Part shown: positions 43,986 through 54,459 of the stretch, piece by piece | Layout: each line of letters starts with the position of its first letter | Numbering within the stretch: the stretch's first letter is position 1 | Assembly: GCF_963662255.1 (NCBI RefSeq) | Contig: NW_026912154.1 | Span: 62,001 to 126,000, forward strand | DNA: 64,000 bases | Direction: 5' to 3' | Source of the DNA: Cinclus cinclus | Lineage: Eukaryota > Chordata > Aves > Passeriformes > Cinclidae | Made by a program: the position numbers and the translations under genes | The notes under the pieces: model-generated | The model's input: the letters and a program-made list of their open reading frames with translations, nothing else | What the model was told of the DNA's origin: nothing | Databases searched by the model: none

Positions 43986-46900
43986 ATGGGACGTGCCGGA
44001 GCCATGGGTGACGGTGACGTGCTGATGATTGCACTTGTCCTGCTGCTGGCCGCTCTGGCTGCCTGCTGGGCCCTTGCCCACTGGCAACCACGTAGGCCTC
44101 GGTCCCGGACAGCAAAGAGGAGCAAGCGCCCCGGGGTCCGGCCCAGAGGCTCACGGAGGAAGCTGGGAGCCCCTGCGGCTCCCGGGTCCCGCAGGCCTCG
44201 GCCGACCCCCCGCAAGCGGCCATGTGCTCCCGCGAGCCCCCCGGGCAGCCCCTGCAGCTGCGGCCCCTTGGTGGCAGTGGCCCAGGAGCTGCAGGTTCTC
44301 ATGCGGCAGCTCTGGGGTCGCAGGGGGACCCGTGCGCCGCTCTACTCTGGGATGTGGCAGGCGTTGTGGAAGGAGCTGGCGAAGCTGGTGAAGCGAGGCC
44401 ACCTGCCCTGCTGTGGCTCCTTCGGCTCCTCAGGAAGCCTCCATCCCTTCCAGAGGCTTCTCTCCATCCCTGGGAGAGCCTCCAGCCCTGCAAGGGTGGC
44501 ACACCAGCGGACACCCTCCACGCACGCAGGGACCTCAGGCTGTCAGAGACCCTCCATCTCCCAGCCAGGAGCCTCTGCTCTCTCTGACAGCCTCCATCCC
44601 TCGCAGAGGCTCAGTGAGACCTGTCAGCCTGCGGAAGGTGCAGAGCCCGTGGACAGGTCTCCCAGCTCCCTTGGACTGACGGGCACCAGCAACACGGGCC
44701 CAACCCTGCCCGCTGACGTGGCCAGGGAAAGCCCAGTAGTCCTGATGGGAGCCCAGTCCGAGCCAGGGGAGCCTTCCCAGGAGCAGCTGGCCGAGCAGCA
44801 AGCGTCCTGGAGGCAACAGTTGCCGGCCCACAGCTGCCAGGACGCTGTGCCCGTCGTGGCAGCCGGCAACAGCCCGAGCCTGGTGGTGGAGAGGACCCTC
44901 GACACACCAAGGGGGTTCCTCCATCTCCAGGAAGCTGCCCCAGGACAGCCCTCGACCACCACCAAGGCCTCTCTAAGAGCAGGTGAGATCTGCCTGGGAG
45001 CTGTCTGAGGCTCCCGCGTGGCTCTTGAGGGGCATCCCCCGGCCAGGCCACGGCCCCTGATGCCAAAGGCTTCAGAGGCTTCAAAAACCCTTGTCTGCTT
45101 TGCAGCTGCTCCTGGGACGCCCCTGTGCAAAGCCTCGGGCTGTAGCCCCGGCCGCCCTGGGCAGCAGAGTGCCGCCCACGCCGCCGGGGACCGCGACGGT
45201 GCCGGCCTGCCCCGCTGCACGTCGGCCCCTGCAGCCGCCTCTGCGCACTGCTCTGCCCCAGCCGTGCCACTGCCCGGTGCGCAGCATGAAGCAGGTGAGA
45301 GCGAGGTGGCCCGCGGTGGTGCCGGCCCGCCTGACTCGCGGGTGTTTGTGGGGGGCCCTGGGCGCAAGGCTGACGGCTCTCTCTTGGACGCAGGCCAAAA
45401 GAAGCGGCTGCAGGATCTGTACCAGCTGGGCCCGCCGCTGGGGAGCGGCAGCTTCGGCACCGTTTTCTCGGGCATCTGCCTCTCGGATGGGAGCCGGGTG
45501 AGTGGCCGTGACGGCCGGGCGTGGGAGCAGGGGCAGAGCTGGGGAGGGCCAGGGCTTGAGCTCAGGCCCCCTCTCTCGATGGCTTGCAGGTGGCCATCAA
45601 ACACGTGGCCCGGGAGAGCGTCCTGCAGTGGGATGTGCTGGTGCGTGAGCGGGGCCAGTGGGACGGGGCGGGGTGGGCAGGGATGAGCCCGGGGCCCCGA
45701 CACAGGCAGGCGGGGGATGGCGCGGGGGAGCGGGCGAGGGCTCAGCGTGCGGTCCGGGGCACGGTGGGCCTGGGCGTGCCAGAGACCGGTGGTGGGGCCG
45801 GGCAGCGGGCACCTCCCCAGCATCCCCTGCGGCTCGGCAGGAAGCCCAAGCACCAGGGAGGCTGCCCGGGGTGGGGGGCACTGGGGCATCCCAGGCAGGG
45901 TCAGCGCAGCCCTGTGCAGGGCAGCATGCGGCCTGCTGGAGACATTGTCTCCTCCTCACAGCCCGACGGCAGGCTTGTTCCAATGGAGATCGTGCTGATG
46001 GAGAAGGTGGGCTCTGGCTGCTGCTGCATCATCCAGCTCCTCGACTGGTTTGAGCTGCCTCACAGCTTCCTGCTGGTGATGGAGCGTCCGGAGCCATCGC
46101 AGGATCTCCTGCAGTTCCTGCGGGAGCAGGAGTTCCTGTGCGAGGAGATGGCGCGCTGGCTTTTCCGCCAGGTGCTGGAGGCCGTGCGGCACTGCACCGC
46201 CTGCGGCGTCCTGCACCGCGACATCAAGCCAGAGAACCTCCTCGTGGACCCAGAGAGTGGCGACCTGAAGCTCATCGACTTCGGTTGCGGCACCTTCCTC
46301 CAGGAGCGGGCCTTCACACGATTTGCCGGTGAGCCCGCAGCCCGAGCCCCGCTCCCGGTGCCGGGCACCGCACGGCCCCGTTCCCTCCTGGGTCTTTGGC
46401 ACGGGGCAGATGCTGTGCCCCAGGAGCCGGCTGCCGGCCCTGCCGACGGGGTCGGGGGGGGGCGGGGGGCGCGCTGCAAAAGCCGGGCCCCAGCCCCTCG
46501 GCTGGCCCGGCCCGCAAGGGGGTGGGCTGCTCCGCTGGCCTTCTTTGCCTTGCAGAAGGGTTTCTTGGCTTTGGCCAGTCACTTGGGGGACGTGGGCTGG
46601 CCCCAGGGGGAGGTCGGGGTCGGCGGCGCAGCCCCTGCCCTCAGCCAGGAGGCTGGCGCCAGGCTCTGCAAGGCAGCGGCCTGCGCCTGGACAGCACCGC
46701 CTTTCTCCCCTAGGAACACGCGCGTACAGCCCGCCCGAGTGGATCGCCCTCGGCTGCTACCAGGGCCGTTCGGCGACCATCTGGTCCCTGGGCGTGCTGC
46801 TGTACAAAATGGTCTGCGGGTGCCTCCCCTTCTGGGACGACTGTGATATCGTGTCGGGGCAGCTCTTCTTTGAACACCCGATCTCTCCAGGTTGGTATCC

Positions 46901-47268
46901 GGCCTCGAGAAGGCAGGCCGCGGCAGGCGGCCCGGCGTGGCCCTCGCGCAGCTGGGCGCGACGTCCACGCGCCCCGCAGGGCCGGCCGCAGGAGGCGGCC
47001 CGTGCCGACGGGGTCGGCGCGGCACGCGCGGCCCAAGGAGGCGGCCGTGTCCTGCCGTGCCGCTCTCCCGCACGGGGCAGAGCGGGTCGGGTCCCGCAGG
47101 TGCCGGGGGCAGCCGGGCAGGGCCCTTCTGCCGCTGACCGGCGCTTTCTGGCTTCTCTCCCCAGAGTGCAAACATCTGATCCGCTGGTGTTTGTCCAAGC
47201 ACCCCGCGGACAGGCCGCACCTGGAGCAGATCTTCAGGCACCCTTGGGTGCGGGGCGGGCGTTTCTGA
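43986..47268 (+). CDS. Pim-1-like kinase, copy 9 (7 exons)
   Basis: Exons: 43986-44982, 45106-45294, 45394-45497, 45590-45640, 45962-46328, 46714-46890, 47165-47268. Extension: Val24Leu, Val171, Thr303Arg. The kinase has HRD but carries Glu601Lys (AAA at 46806-46808) in the LLYEMVCG helix, a charge reversal at a position that is acidic in PIM1 and most relatives; stability may suffer. Intron 6 is of the one-base-shorter type shared with copies 2 and 10. The frame and splice sites are complete. Confidence 0.87.
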
Positions 47269-47324
47269 TGCCTTGCCGCAGCCTCTGCAGCACCCAGCGA
47301 CCACGTCCCACGCAGGAGCCAAAC

Positions 47325-47330
47325 AATAAA
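47325..47330 (+). promoter_or_regulatory. Poly(A) signal of copy 9
   Basis: AATAAA 57 nt after the stop codon. The following GT-rich element has a private change (GGTCCGTGTC near 47364). Confidence 0.84.
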
Positions 47331-49080
47331 ACACCCACCAACCCACTGCGGGCTGTCCAGTCTGGTCCGTGTCAGCAACTTCAGCTAAAGCAAGCTCTTG
47401 GGAAAAGGGGGAATCCCGGTGCTCCCTTCAGCCTTCTTTCTTCAAGCTTTGCAGCCTTTCCTTCGGCACGGTAACTTTGTGTCTTCCAGCACAGGCCCTC
47501 CTACATGGGAGGAGGGGCTTGAAGGGGCCAAGAAAGGCAACACTGAAACAACAGCTCTCCTTTCAAGGGCATGGGGCTGCTTGGTGACTCCCGAAGTGAG
47601 ACAAGGCAGGGCTCTGTGTGCATCCCAAGGGCCAGCGGGTGGCAGGGGCCCACACCTTGCTCTGCTCCCAAAGCTGGCAGAAGGACCAGAAGCACCAAAA
47701 CGTCAATTCCCGTTGGGCCCTGCTGAACTCTTCCTCTTTCTTTCCCTCCAATGGCCAGCAGGCAAATGCCAGGGGCCAGGGGCCTCGTGGCAGACCCTTC
47801 CTCCTCCTCCCCGGGGAGCCTCCTCACAGGAAGGGGGCGGCCCCCCAGAGCCCAGCACTCACCAGCTCAGCCCCCCCTAGAGCCAGGCTGCCGCCTGAGC
47901 CCCACGTGCCCTGGGCCACGTGGGCTTCGGCGGCCGTCCCGGCCACAGCGACAACCGAAGCATCGAGCTTCACCCCTCTGACCGGAGGAAAAGGGCCAGC
48001 CAAACCTCAGCCCGGGGCACCAGGAGAGCAGACTTCACGCTGCAAGTTCCCCGGGGAAAATGGTTTTCAAGGTGCTGGGCTCCATCTGCGCTGCTCACTC
48101 TTTATTGCCTTCGTGTGTAACTCTGAACTTGGGATGAAGTTCTCTTCACAGTTTGGTTAGACAAAACATTCAGTCCTTTTCCAGCCTGACAAGCAAGGAC
48201 GTCGTTGCAGCTTCAGGCCCAAAAGCGTAAACAAGGGCCAACTGAAGAAAGCAATGTGGCAGGAAGGAACTTCAGAACCTAAAGCTGAAATTGGACAATT
48301 CACCCCAAGACTGAAAACGGACCCAAATTCATGAGAGTGAGAAAACCTGTGACCGGTCGTCCATCTTGCGTCCATCTAGGGTAGAGCCACGGCCGCAGCC
48401 TTGTAGTGCCCAAGGTGGATCCTTTGAAGGCCTTTTAGTAAAGACCTCCTTGATTCCTTGAACACTGGCCGGCCTCTGTTCCAGGCGGCCTCTCCTAAGC
48501 ATCGCCTTCCCGCTGGAAACCATTGCATTGTAGCCAGGGACACTGCAAAGTCCTTGAAGAGGGCAAGCCCTGCTCAGCAGAAAGCAAACCACCCCTGTCT
48601 GATCCACAGCATTCCCATCCGACACGCGCAACACGTGCCAGCTCGTGGGAAGAAAGAAACCTTATCGCAGTCAAAACCACAGCGGTGGGGGCACCATGTG
48701 CGCCCCTTGGCAAATGCTGGTTTATTGAGAGCAGAGGCACTGCAGAAGTCAGTGAGCTGCTAAGAAGAAACTCTTGGTGGCCTCGACAGCCAGCGCAGGA
48801 GAGCTGCCCAGAGAAAGAGGAACTTCAGCTCCCTCTGTCTCTGGAGGATGTGCTCAGGCACAGAGCGGCGGGTGTTTCCAGTTGGGGATGCTGCAGCGTC
48901 CTGCGAGCCGTGGCCTTGACGCTGCTGGCACCAGCACTCCTCCTGATGTGCCGCTTGCTCCAGGGAGGGACTCCTTGCAACGGGCTGAGCTGCCCTTCTT
49001 ACTTGCAGGCTTCTTACTCGCCGCCTTTCTCCGGCCACCACGTGCATCTTCAGCCATGAGCCGGTTCTGCTGATCCCTGC
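47331..49080. other. Intergenic spacer between copies 9 and 10
   Basis: No recognised gene, but the open-frame layout differs here. A TTTATTGAG change near 48722 (TTTATTTAG elsewhere) removes a stop codon, so the hydrophobic frame found at -373 to -164 upstream of the other copies becomes a 178-codon frame at 48523-49059. I do not call it a gene, because nothing suggests it is conserved beyond the recent duplication. The TCC tract has four repeats, as in spacers 4 and 10. Confidence 0.6.
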
Positions 49081-49186
49081 GGCGGGCGGGGCTGTGACGG
49101 CACAAAGGGGGCTGAGTGCTGGCGTGAGGCAGGGCTGTGATGTCCTGGCCCCAGCACTGTGACATCACCGCGCCGGCGCTATATAA
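49081..49186 (+). promoter_or_regulatory. Promoter of copy 10
   Basis: GC box 49084-49092, inverted-repeat arms 49137-49144 and 49161-49168, TATATAA 49180-49186. Confidence 0.65.
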
Positions 49187-49222
49187 GAGGGGCCGGCCCC
49201 CGCAGCTGCCAGTGCAGTCGCG

Positions 49223-52200
49223 ATGGGACGTGCCGGAGCCATGGGTGACGGTGACGTGCTGATGATTGCACTTGTCCTGCTGCTGGCCGCTGTGGCTGCC
49301 TGCTGGGCCCTTGCCCACTGGCAACCACGTAGGCCTCGGTCCCGGACAGCAAAGAGGAGCAAGCGCCCCGGGGTCCGGCCCAGAGGCTCACGGAGGAAGC
49401 TGGGAGCCCCTGCGGCTCCCGGGTCCCGCAGGCCTCGGCCGACCCCCCGCAAGCGGCCATGTGCTCCCGCGAGCCCCCCGGGCAGCCCCTGCAGCTGCGG
49501 CCCCTTGGTGGCAGTGGCCCAGGAGCTGCAGGTTCTCATGCGGCAGCTCTGGGGTCGCAGGGGGACCCGTGCGCCGCTCTACTCTGGGATGTGGCAGGCG
49601 TTGTGGAAGGAGCTGGCGAAGCTGGTGAAGCGAGGCCACCTGCCCTGCTGTGGCTCCTTCGGCTCCTCAGGAAGCCTCCATCCCTTCCAGAGGCTTCTCT
49701 CCATCCCTTGGAGAGCCTCCAGCCCTGCAAGGGTGGCACACCAGCGGACACCCTCCACGCACGCAGGGACCTCAGGCTGTCAGAGACCCTCCATCTCCCA
49801 GCCAGGAGCCTCTGCTCTCTCTGACAGCCTCCATCCCTCGCAGAGGCTCAGTGAGACCTGTCAGCCTGCGGAAGGTGCAGAGCCCGTGGACAGGTCTCCC
49901 AGCTCCCTTGGACTGACGGGCACCAGCAACACGGGCCCAACCCTGCCCGCTGACGTGGCCAGGGAAAGCCCGGTAGTCCTGATGGGAGCCCAGTCCGAGC
50001 CAGGGGAGCCTTCCCAGGAGCAGCTGGCCGAGCAGCAAGCGTCCTGGAGGCAACAGTTGCCGGCCCACAGCTGCCAGGACGCTGTGCCCGTCGTGGCAGC
50101 CGGCAACAGCCCGAGCCTGGTGGTGGAGACGACCCTCGACACACCAAGGGGGTTCCTCCAGCTCCAGGAAGCTGCCCCAGGACAGCCCTCGACCACCACC
50201 AAGGCCTCTCTAAGAGCAGGTGAGATCTGCCTGGGAGCTGTCTGAGGCTCCCGCGTGGCTCTTGAGGGGCATCCCCCGGCCAGGCCACGGCCCCTGATGC
50301 CAAAGGCTTCAGAGGCTTCAAAAACCCTTGTCTGCTTTGCAGCTGCTCCTGGGACGCCCCTGTGCAAAGCCTCGGGCTGTAGCCCCGGCCGCCCTGGGCA
50401 GCAGAGTGCCGCCCACGCCGCCGGGGACCGCGACGGTGCCGGCCTGCCCCGCTGCACGTCGGCCCCTGCAGCCGCCTCTGCGCACTGCTCTGCCCCAGCC
50501 GTGCCACTGCCCGGTGCGCAGCATGAAGCAGGTGAGAGCGAGGTGGTCCGCGGTGGTGCCGGCCCGCCTGACTCGCGGGTGTTTGTGGGGGGCCCTGGGC
50601 GCAAGGCTGACGGCTCTCTCTTGGACGCAGGCCAAAAGAAGCGGCTGCAGGATCTGTACCAGCTGGGCCCGCCGCTGGGGAGCGGCAGCTTCGGCACCGT
50701 TTTCTCGGGCATCTGCCTCACGGATGGGAGCCGGGTGAGTGGCCGTGACGGCCGGGCGTGGGAGCAGGGGCAGAGCTGGGGAGGGCCAGGGCTTGAGCTC
50801 AGGCCCCCTCTCTCGATGCCTTGCAGGTGGCCATCAAACACGTGGCCCGGGAGAGCGTCCTGCAGTGGGATGTGCTGGTGCGTGAGCGGGGCCAGTGGGA
50901 CGGGGCGGGGTGGGCAGGGATGAGCCCGGGGCCCCGACACAGGCAGGCGGGGGATGGCGCGGGGGAGCGGGCGTGGGCTCAGCGTGCGGTCCGGGGCACG
51001 GTGGGCCTGGGCGTGCCAGAGACCGGTGGTGGGGCCGGGCAGCGGGCACCTCCCCAGCATCCCCTGCGGCTCGGCAGGAAGCCCAAGCACCAGGGAGGCT
51101 GCCCGGGGTGGGGGGCACTGGGGCATCCCAGGCAGGGTCAGCGCAGCCCTGTGCAGGGCAGCATGCGGCCTGCTGGAGACATTGTCTCCTCCTCACAGCC
51201 CGACGGCAGGCTTGTTCCAATGGAGATCGTGCTGATGGAGAAGGTGGGCTCTGGCTGCTGCTGCATCATCCAGCTCCTCGACTGGTTTGAGCTGCCTCAC
51301 AGCTTCCTGCTGGTGATGGAGCGTCCGGAGCCATCGCAGGATCTCCTGCAGTTCCTGCGGGAGCAGGAGTTCCTGTGCGAGGAGATGGCGCGCTGGCTTT
51401 TCCGCCAGGTGCTGGAGGCCGTGCGGCACTGCACCGCCTGCGGCGTCCTGCACCGCGACATCAAGCCAGAGAACCTCCTCGTGGACCCAGAGAGTGGCGA
51501 CCTGAAGCTCATCGACTTCGGTTGCGGCACCTTCCTCCAGGAGCGGGCCTTCACACGATTTGCCGGTGAGCCCGCAGCCCGAGCCCCGCTCCCGGTGCCG
51601 GGCACCGCACGGCCCCGTTCCCTCCTGGGTCTTTGGCACGGGGCAGATGCTGTGCCCCAGGAGCCGGCTGCCGGCCCTGCCGACGGGGTCGGGGGGGGGC
51701 GGGGGGCGCGCTGCAAAAGCCGGGCCCCAGCCCCTCGGCTGGCCCGGCCCGCAAGGGGGTGGGCTGCTCCGCTGGCCTTCTTTGCCTTGCAGAAGGGTTT
51801 CTTGGCTTTGGCCAGTCACTTGGGGGACGTGGGGTGGCCCCAGGGGGAGGTCGGGGTCGGCGGCGCAGCCCCTGCCCTCAGCCGGGAGGCTGGCGCCAGG
51901 CTCTGCAAGGCAGCGGCCTGCGCCTGGACAGCACCGCCTTTCTCCCCTAGGAACACGCGCGTACAGCCCGCCCGAGTGGATCGCCCTCGGCTGCTACCAG
52001 GGCCGTTCGGCGACCATCTGGTCCCTGGGCGTGCTGCTGTACGAAATGGTCTGCGGGCGCCTCCCCTTCTGGGACGACTGTGATATCGTGTCGGGGCAGC
52101 TCTTCTTTGAACACCCGATCTCTCCAGGTTGGTATCCGGCCTCGAGAAGGCAGGCCGCGGCAGGCGGCCCGGCGTGGCCCTCGCGCAGCTGGGCGCGACG

Positions 52201-52505
52201 TCCACGCGCCCCGCAGGGCCGGCCGCAGGAGGTGGCCCGTGCCGACGGGGTCGGCGCGGCACGCGTGGCCCAAGGAGGCGGCCGTGTCCCGCCGTGCCGC
52301 TCTCCCGCACGGGGCAGAGCGGGTCGGGTCCCGCGGGTGCCGGGGGCAGCCGGGCAGGGCCCTTCTGCCGCTGACCGGCGCTTTCTGGCTTCTCTCCCCA
52401 GAGTGCAAACATCTGATCCGCTGGTGTTTGTCCAAGCACCCCGCGGACAGGCCGCACCTGGAGCAGATCTTCAGGCACCCTTGGGTGCGGGGCGGGCGTT
52501 TCTGA
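49223..52505 (+). CDS. Pim-1-like kinase, copy 10 (7 exons)
   Basis: Exons: 49223-50219, 50343-50531, 50631-50734, 50827-50877, 51199-51565, 51951-52127, 52402-52505. Extension: Gly163Trp (only here and copy 11), Val171, Gln313. Kinase: Ser426Thr, shared with copy 6, and Cys606Arg, shared with copies 5, 11 and 12; HRD, DFG and the glycine loop are intact. The intron 3 acceptor region reads GATGCCTTGCAG as in copy 7, where the others have GATGGCTTGCAG. Intron 6 is of the short type. Confidence 0.87.
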
Positions 52506-52561
52506 TGCCTTGCCGCAGCCTCTGCAGCACCCAGCGACCACGTCCCACGCAGGAGCCAAAC

Positions 52562-52567
52562 AATAAA
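52562..52567 (+). promoter_or_regulatory. Poly(A) signal of copy 10
   Basis: AATAAA 57 nt after the stop codon. Confidence 0.85.
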
Positions 52568-54317
52568 ACACCCACCAACCCACTGCGGGCTGTCCAGTCT
52601 GGTCCTTGTCAGCAGCTTCAGCTAAAGCAAGCTCTTGGGAAAAGGGGGAATCCCGGTGCTCCCTTCAGCCTTCTTTCTTCAAGCTTTGCAGCCTTTCCTT
52701 CGGCACGGTAACTTTGTGTCTTCCAGCACAGGCCCTCCTACATGGGAGGAGGGGCTTGAAGGGGCCAAGAAAGGCAGCACTGAAACAACAGCTCTCCTTT
52801 CAAGGGCATGGGGCTGCTTGGTGACTCCCGAAGTGAGACAAGGCAGGGCTCTGTGTGCATCCCAAGGGCCAGCGGGTGGCAGGGGCCCACACCTTGCTCT
52901 GCTCCCAAAGCTGGGAGAAGGACCAGAAGCACCAAAACGTCAATTCCCGTTGGGCCCTGCTGAACTCTTCCTCTTTCTTTCCCTCCAATGGCCAGCAGGC
53001 AAATGCCAGGGGCCAGGGGCCTCGTGGCAGACCCTTCCTCCTCCTCCCCGGGGAGCCTCCTCACAGGAAGGGGGCGGCCCCCCAGAGCCCAGCACTCACC
53101 AGCTCAGCCCCCCCTAGAGCCAGGCCGCCGCCTGAGCCCCACGTGCCCTGAGCCACGTGGGCTCCGGCGGCCGTCCCGGCCACAGCGACAACCGAAGCAT
53201 CGAGCTTCACCCCTCTGACCGGAGGAAAAGGGCCAGCCAAACCTCAGCCCGGGGCACCAGGAGAGCAGACTTCACGCTGCAAGTTCCCCGGGGAAAATGG
53301 TTTTCAAGGTGCTGGGCTCCATCTGCGCTGCTCACTCTTTATTGCCTTCGTGTGTAACTCTGAACTTGGGATGAAGTTCTCTTCACAGTTTGGTTAGACA
53401 AAACATTCAGTCCTTTTCCAGCCTGACAAGCAAGGACGTCGTTGCAGCTTCAGGCCCAAAAGCGTAAACAAGGGCCAACTGAAGAAAGCAATGTGGCAGG
53501 AAGGAACTTCAGAACCTAAAGCTGAAATTGGACAATTCACCCCAATACTGAAAACGGACCCAAATTCATGAGAGTGAGAAAACCTGTGACCGGTCGTCCA
53601 TCTTGCGTCCATCTAGGGTAGAGCCACGGCCGCAGCCTTGTAGTGCCCAAGGTGGATCCTTTGAAGGCCTTTTAGTAAAGACCTCCTTGATTCCTTGAAC
53701 ACTGGCCGGCCTCTGTTCCAGGCGGCCTCTCCTAAGCATCGCCTTCCCGCTGGAAACCATTGCATTGTAGCGAGGGACACTGCAAAGTCCTTGAAGAGGG
53801 CAAGCCCTGCTCAGCAGAAAGCAAACCACCCCTGTCTGATCCACAGCATTCCCATCCGACACGCGCAACACGTGCCAGCTCGTGGGAAGAAAGAAACCTT
53901 ATCGCAGTCAAAACCACAGCGGTGGGGGCACCATGTGCGCCCCTTGGCAAATGCTGGTTTATTTAGAGCAGAGGCACTGCAGAAGTCAGTGAGCTGCTAA
54001 GAAGAAACTCTTGGTGGCCTCGACAGCCAGCGCAGGAGAGCTGCCCAGAGAAAGAGGAACTTCAGCTCCCTCTGTCTCTGGAGGATGTGCTCAGGCACAG
54101 AGCGGCAGGTGTTTCCAGTTGGGGATGCTGCAGCGTCCTGCGAACCGTGGCCTTGACGCTGCTGGCACCAGCACTCCTCCTGATGTGCCGCTTGCTCCAG
54201 GGAGGGACTCCTTGCAACGGGCTGAGCTGCCCTTCTTACTTGCAGGCTTCTTACTCGCCGCCTTTCTCCGGCCACCACGTGCATCTTCAGCCATGAGCCG
54301 GTTCTGCTGATCCCTGC
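52568..54317. other. Intergenic spacer between copies 10 and 11
   Basis: No gene recognised. Four TCC repeats, GTAGCGAGG near 53767 as in spacers 2 and 4, and private changes CCTGAGCCACG near 53148 and GCGAACCGTGG near 54140. The hydrophobic 69-codon frame (54087-54296) has Thr for Ala at one site. Confidence 0.6.
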
Positions 54318-54423
54318 GGCGGGCGGGGCTGTGACGGCACAAAGGGGGCTGAGTGCTGGCGTGAGGCAGGGCTGTGATGTCCTGGCCCCAGCACTGTGAC
54401 ATCACCGCGCCGGCGCTATATAA
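54318..54423 (+). promoter_or_regulatory. Promoter of copy 11
   Basis: GC box 54321-54329, inverted-repeat arms 54374-54381 and 54398-54405, TATATAA 54417-54423. Confidence 0.65.
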
Positions 54424-54459
54424 GAGGGGCCGGCCCCCGCAGCTGCCAGTGCAGTCGCG

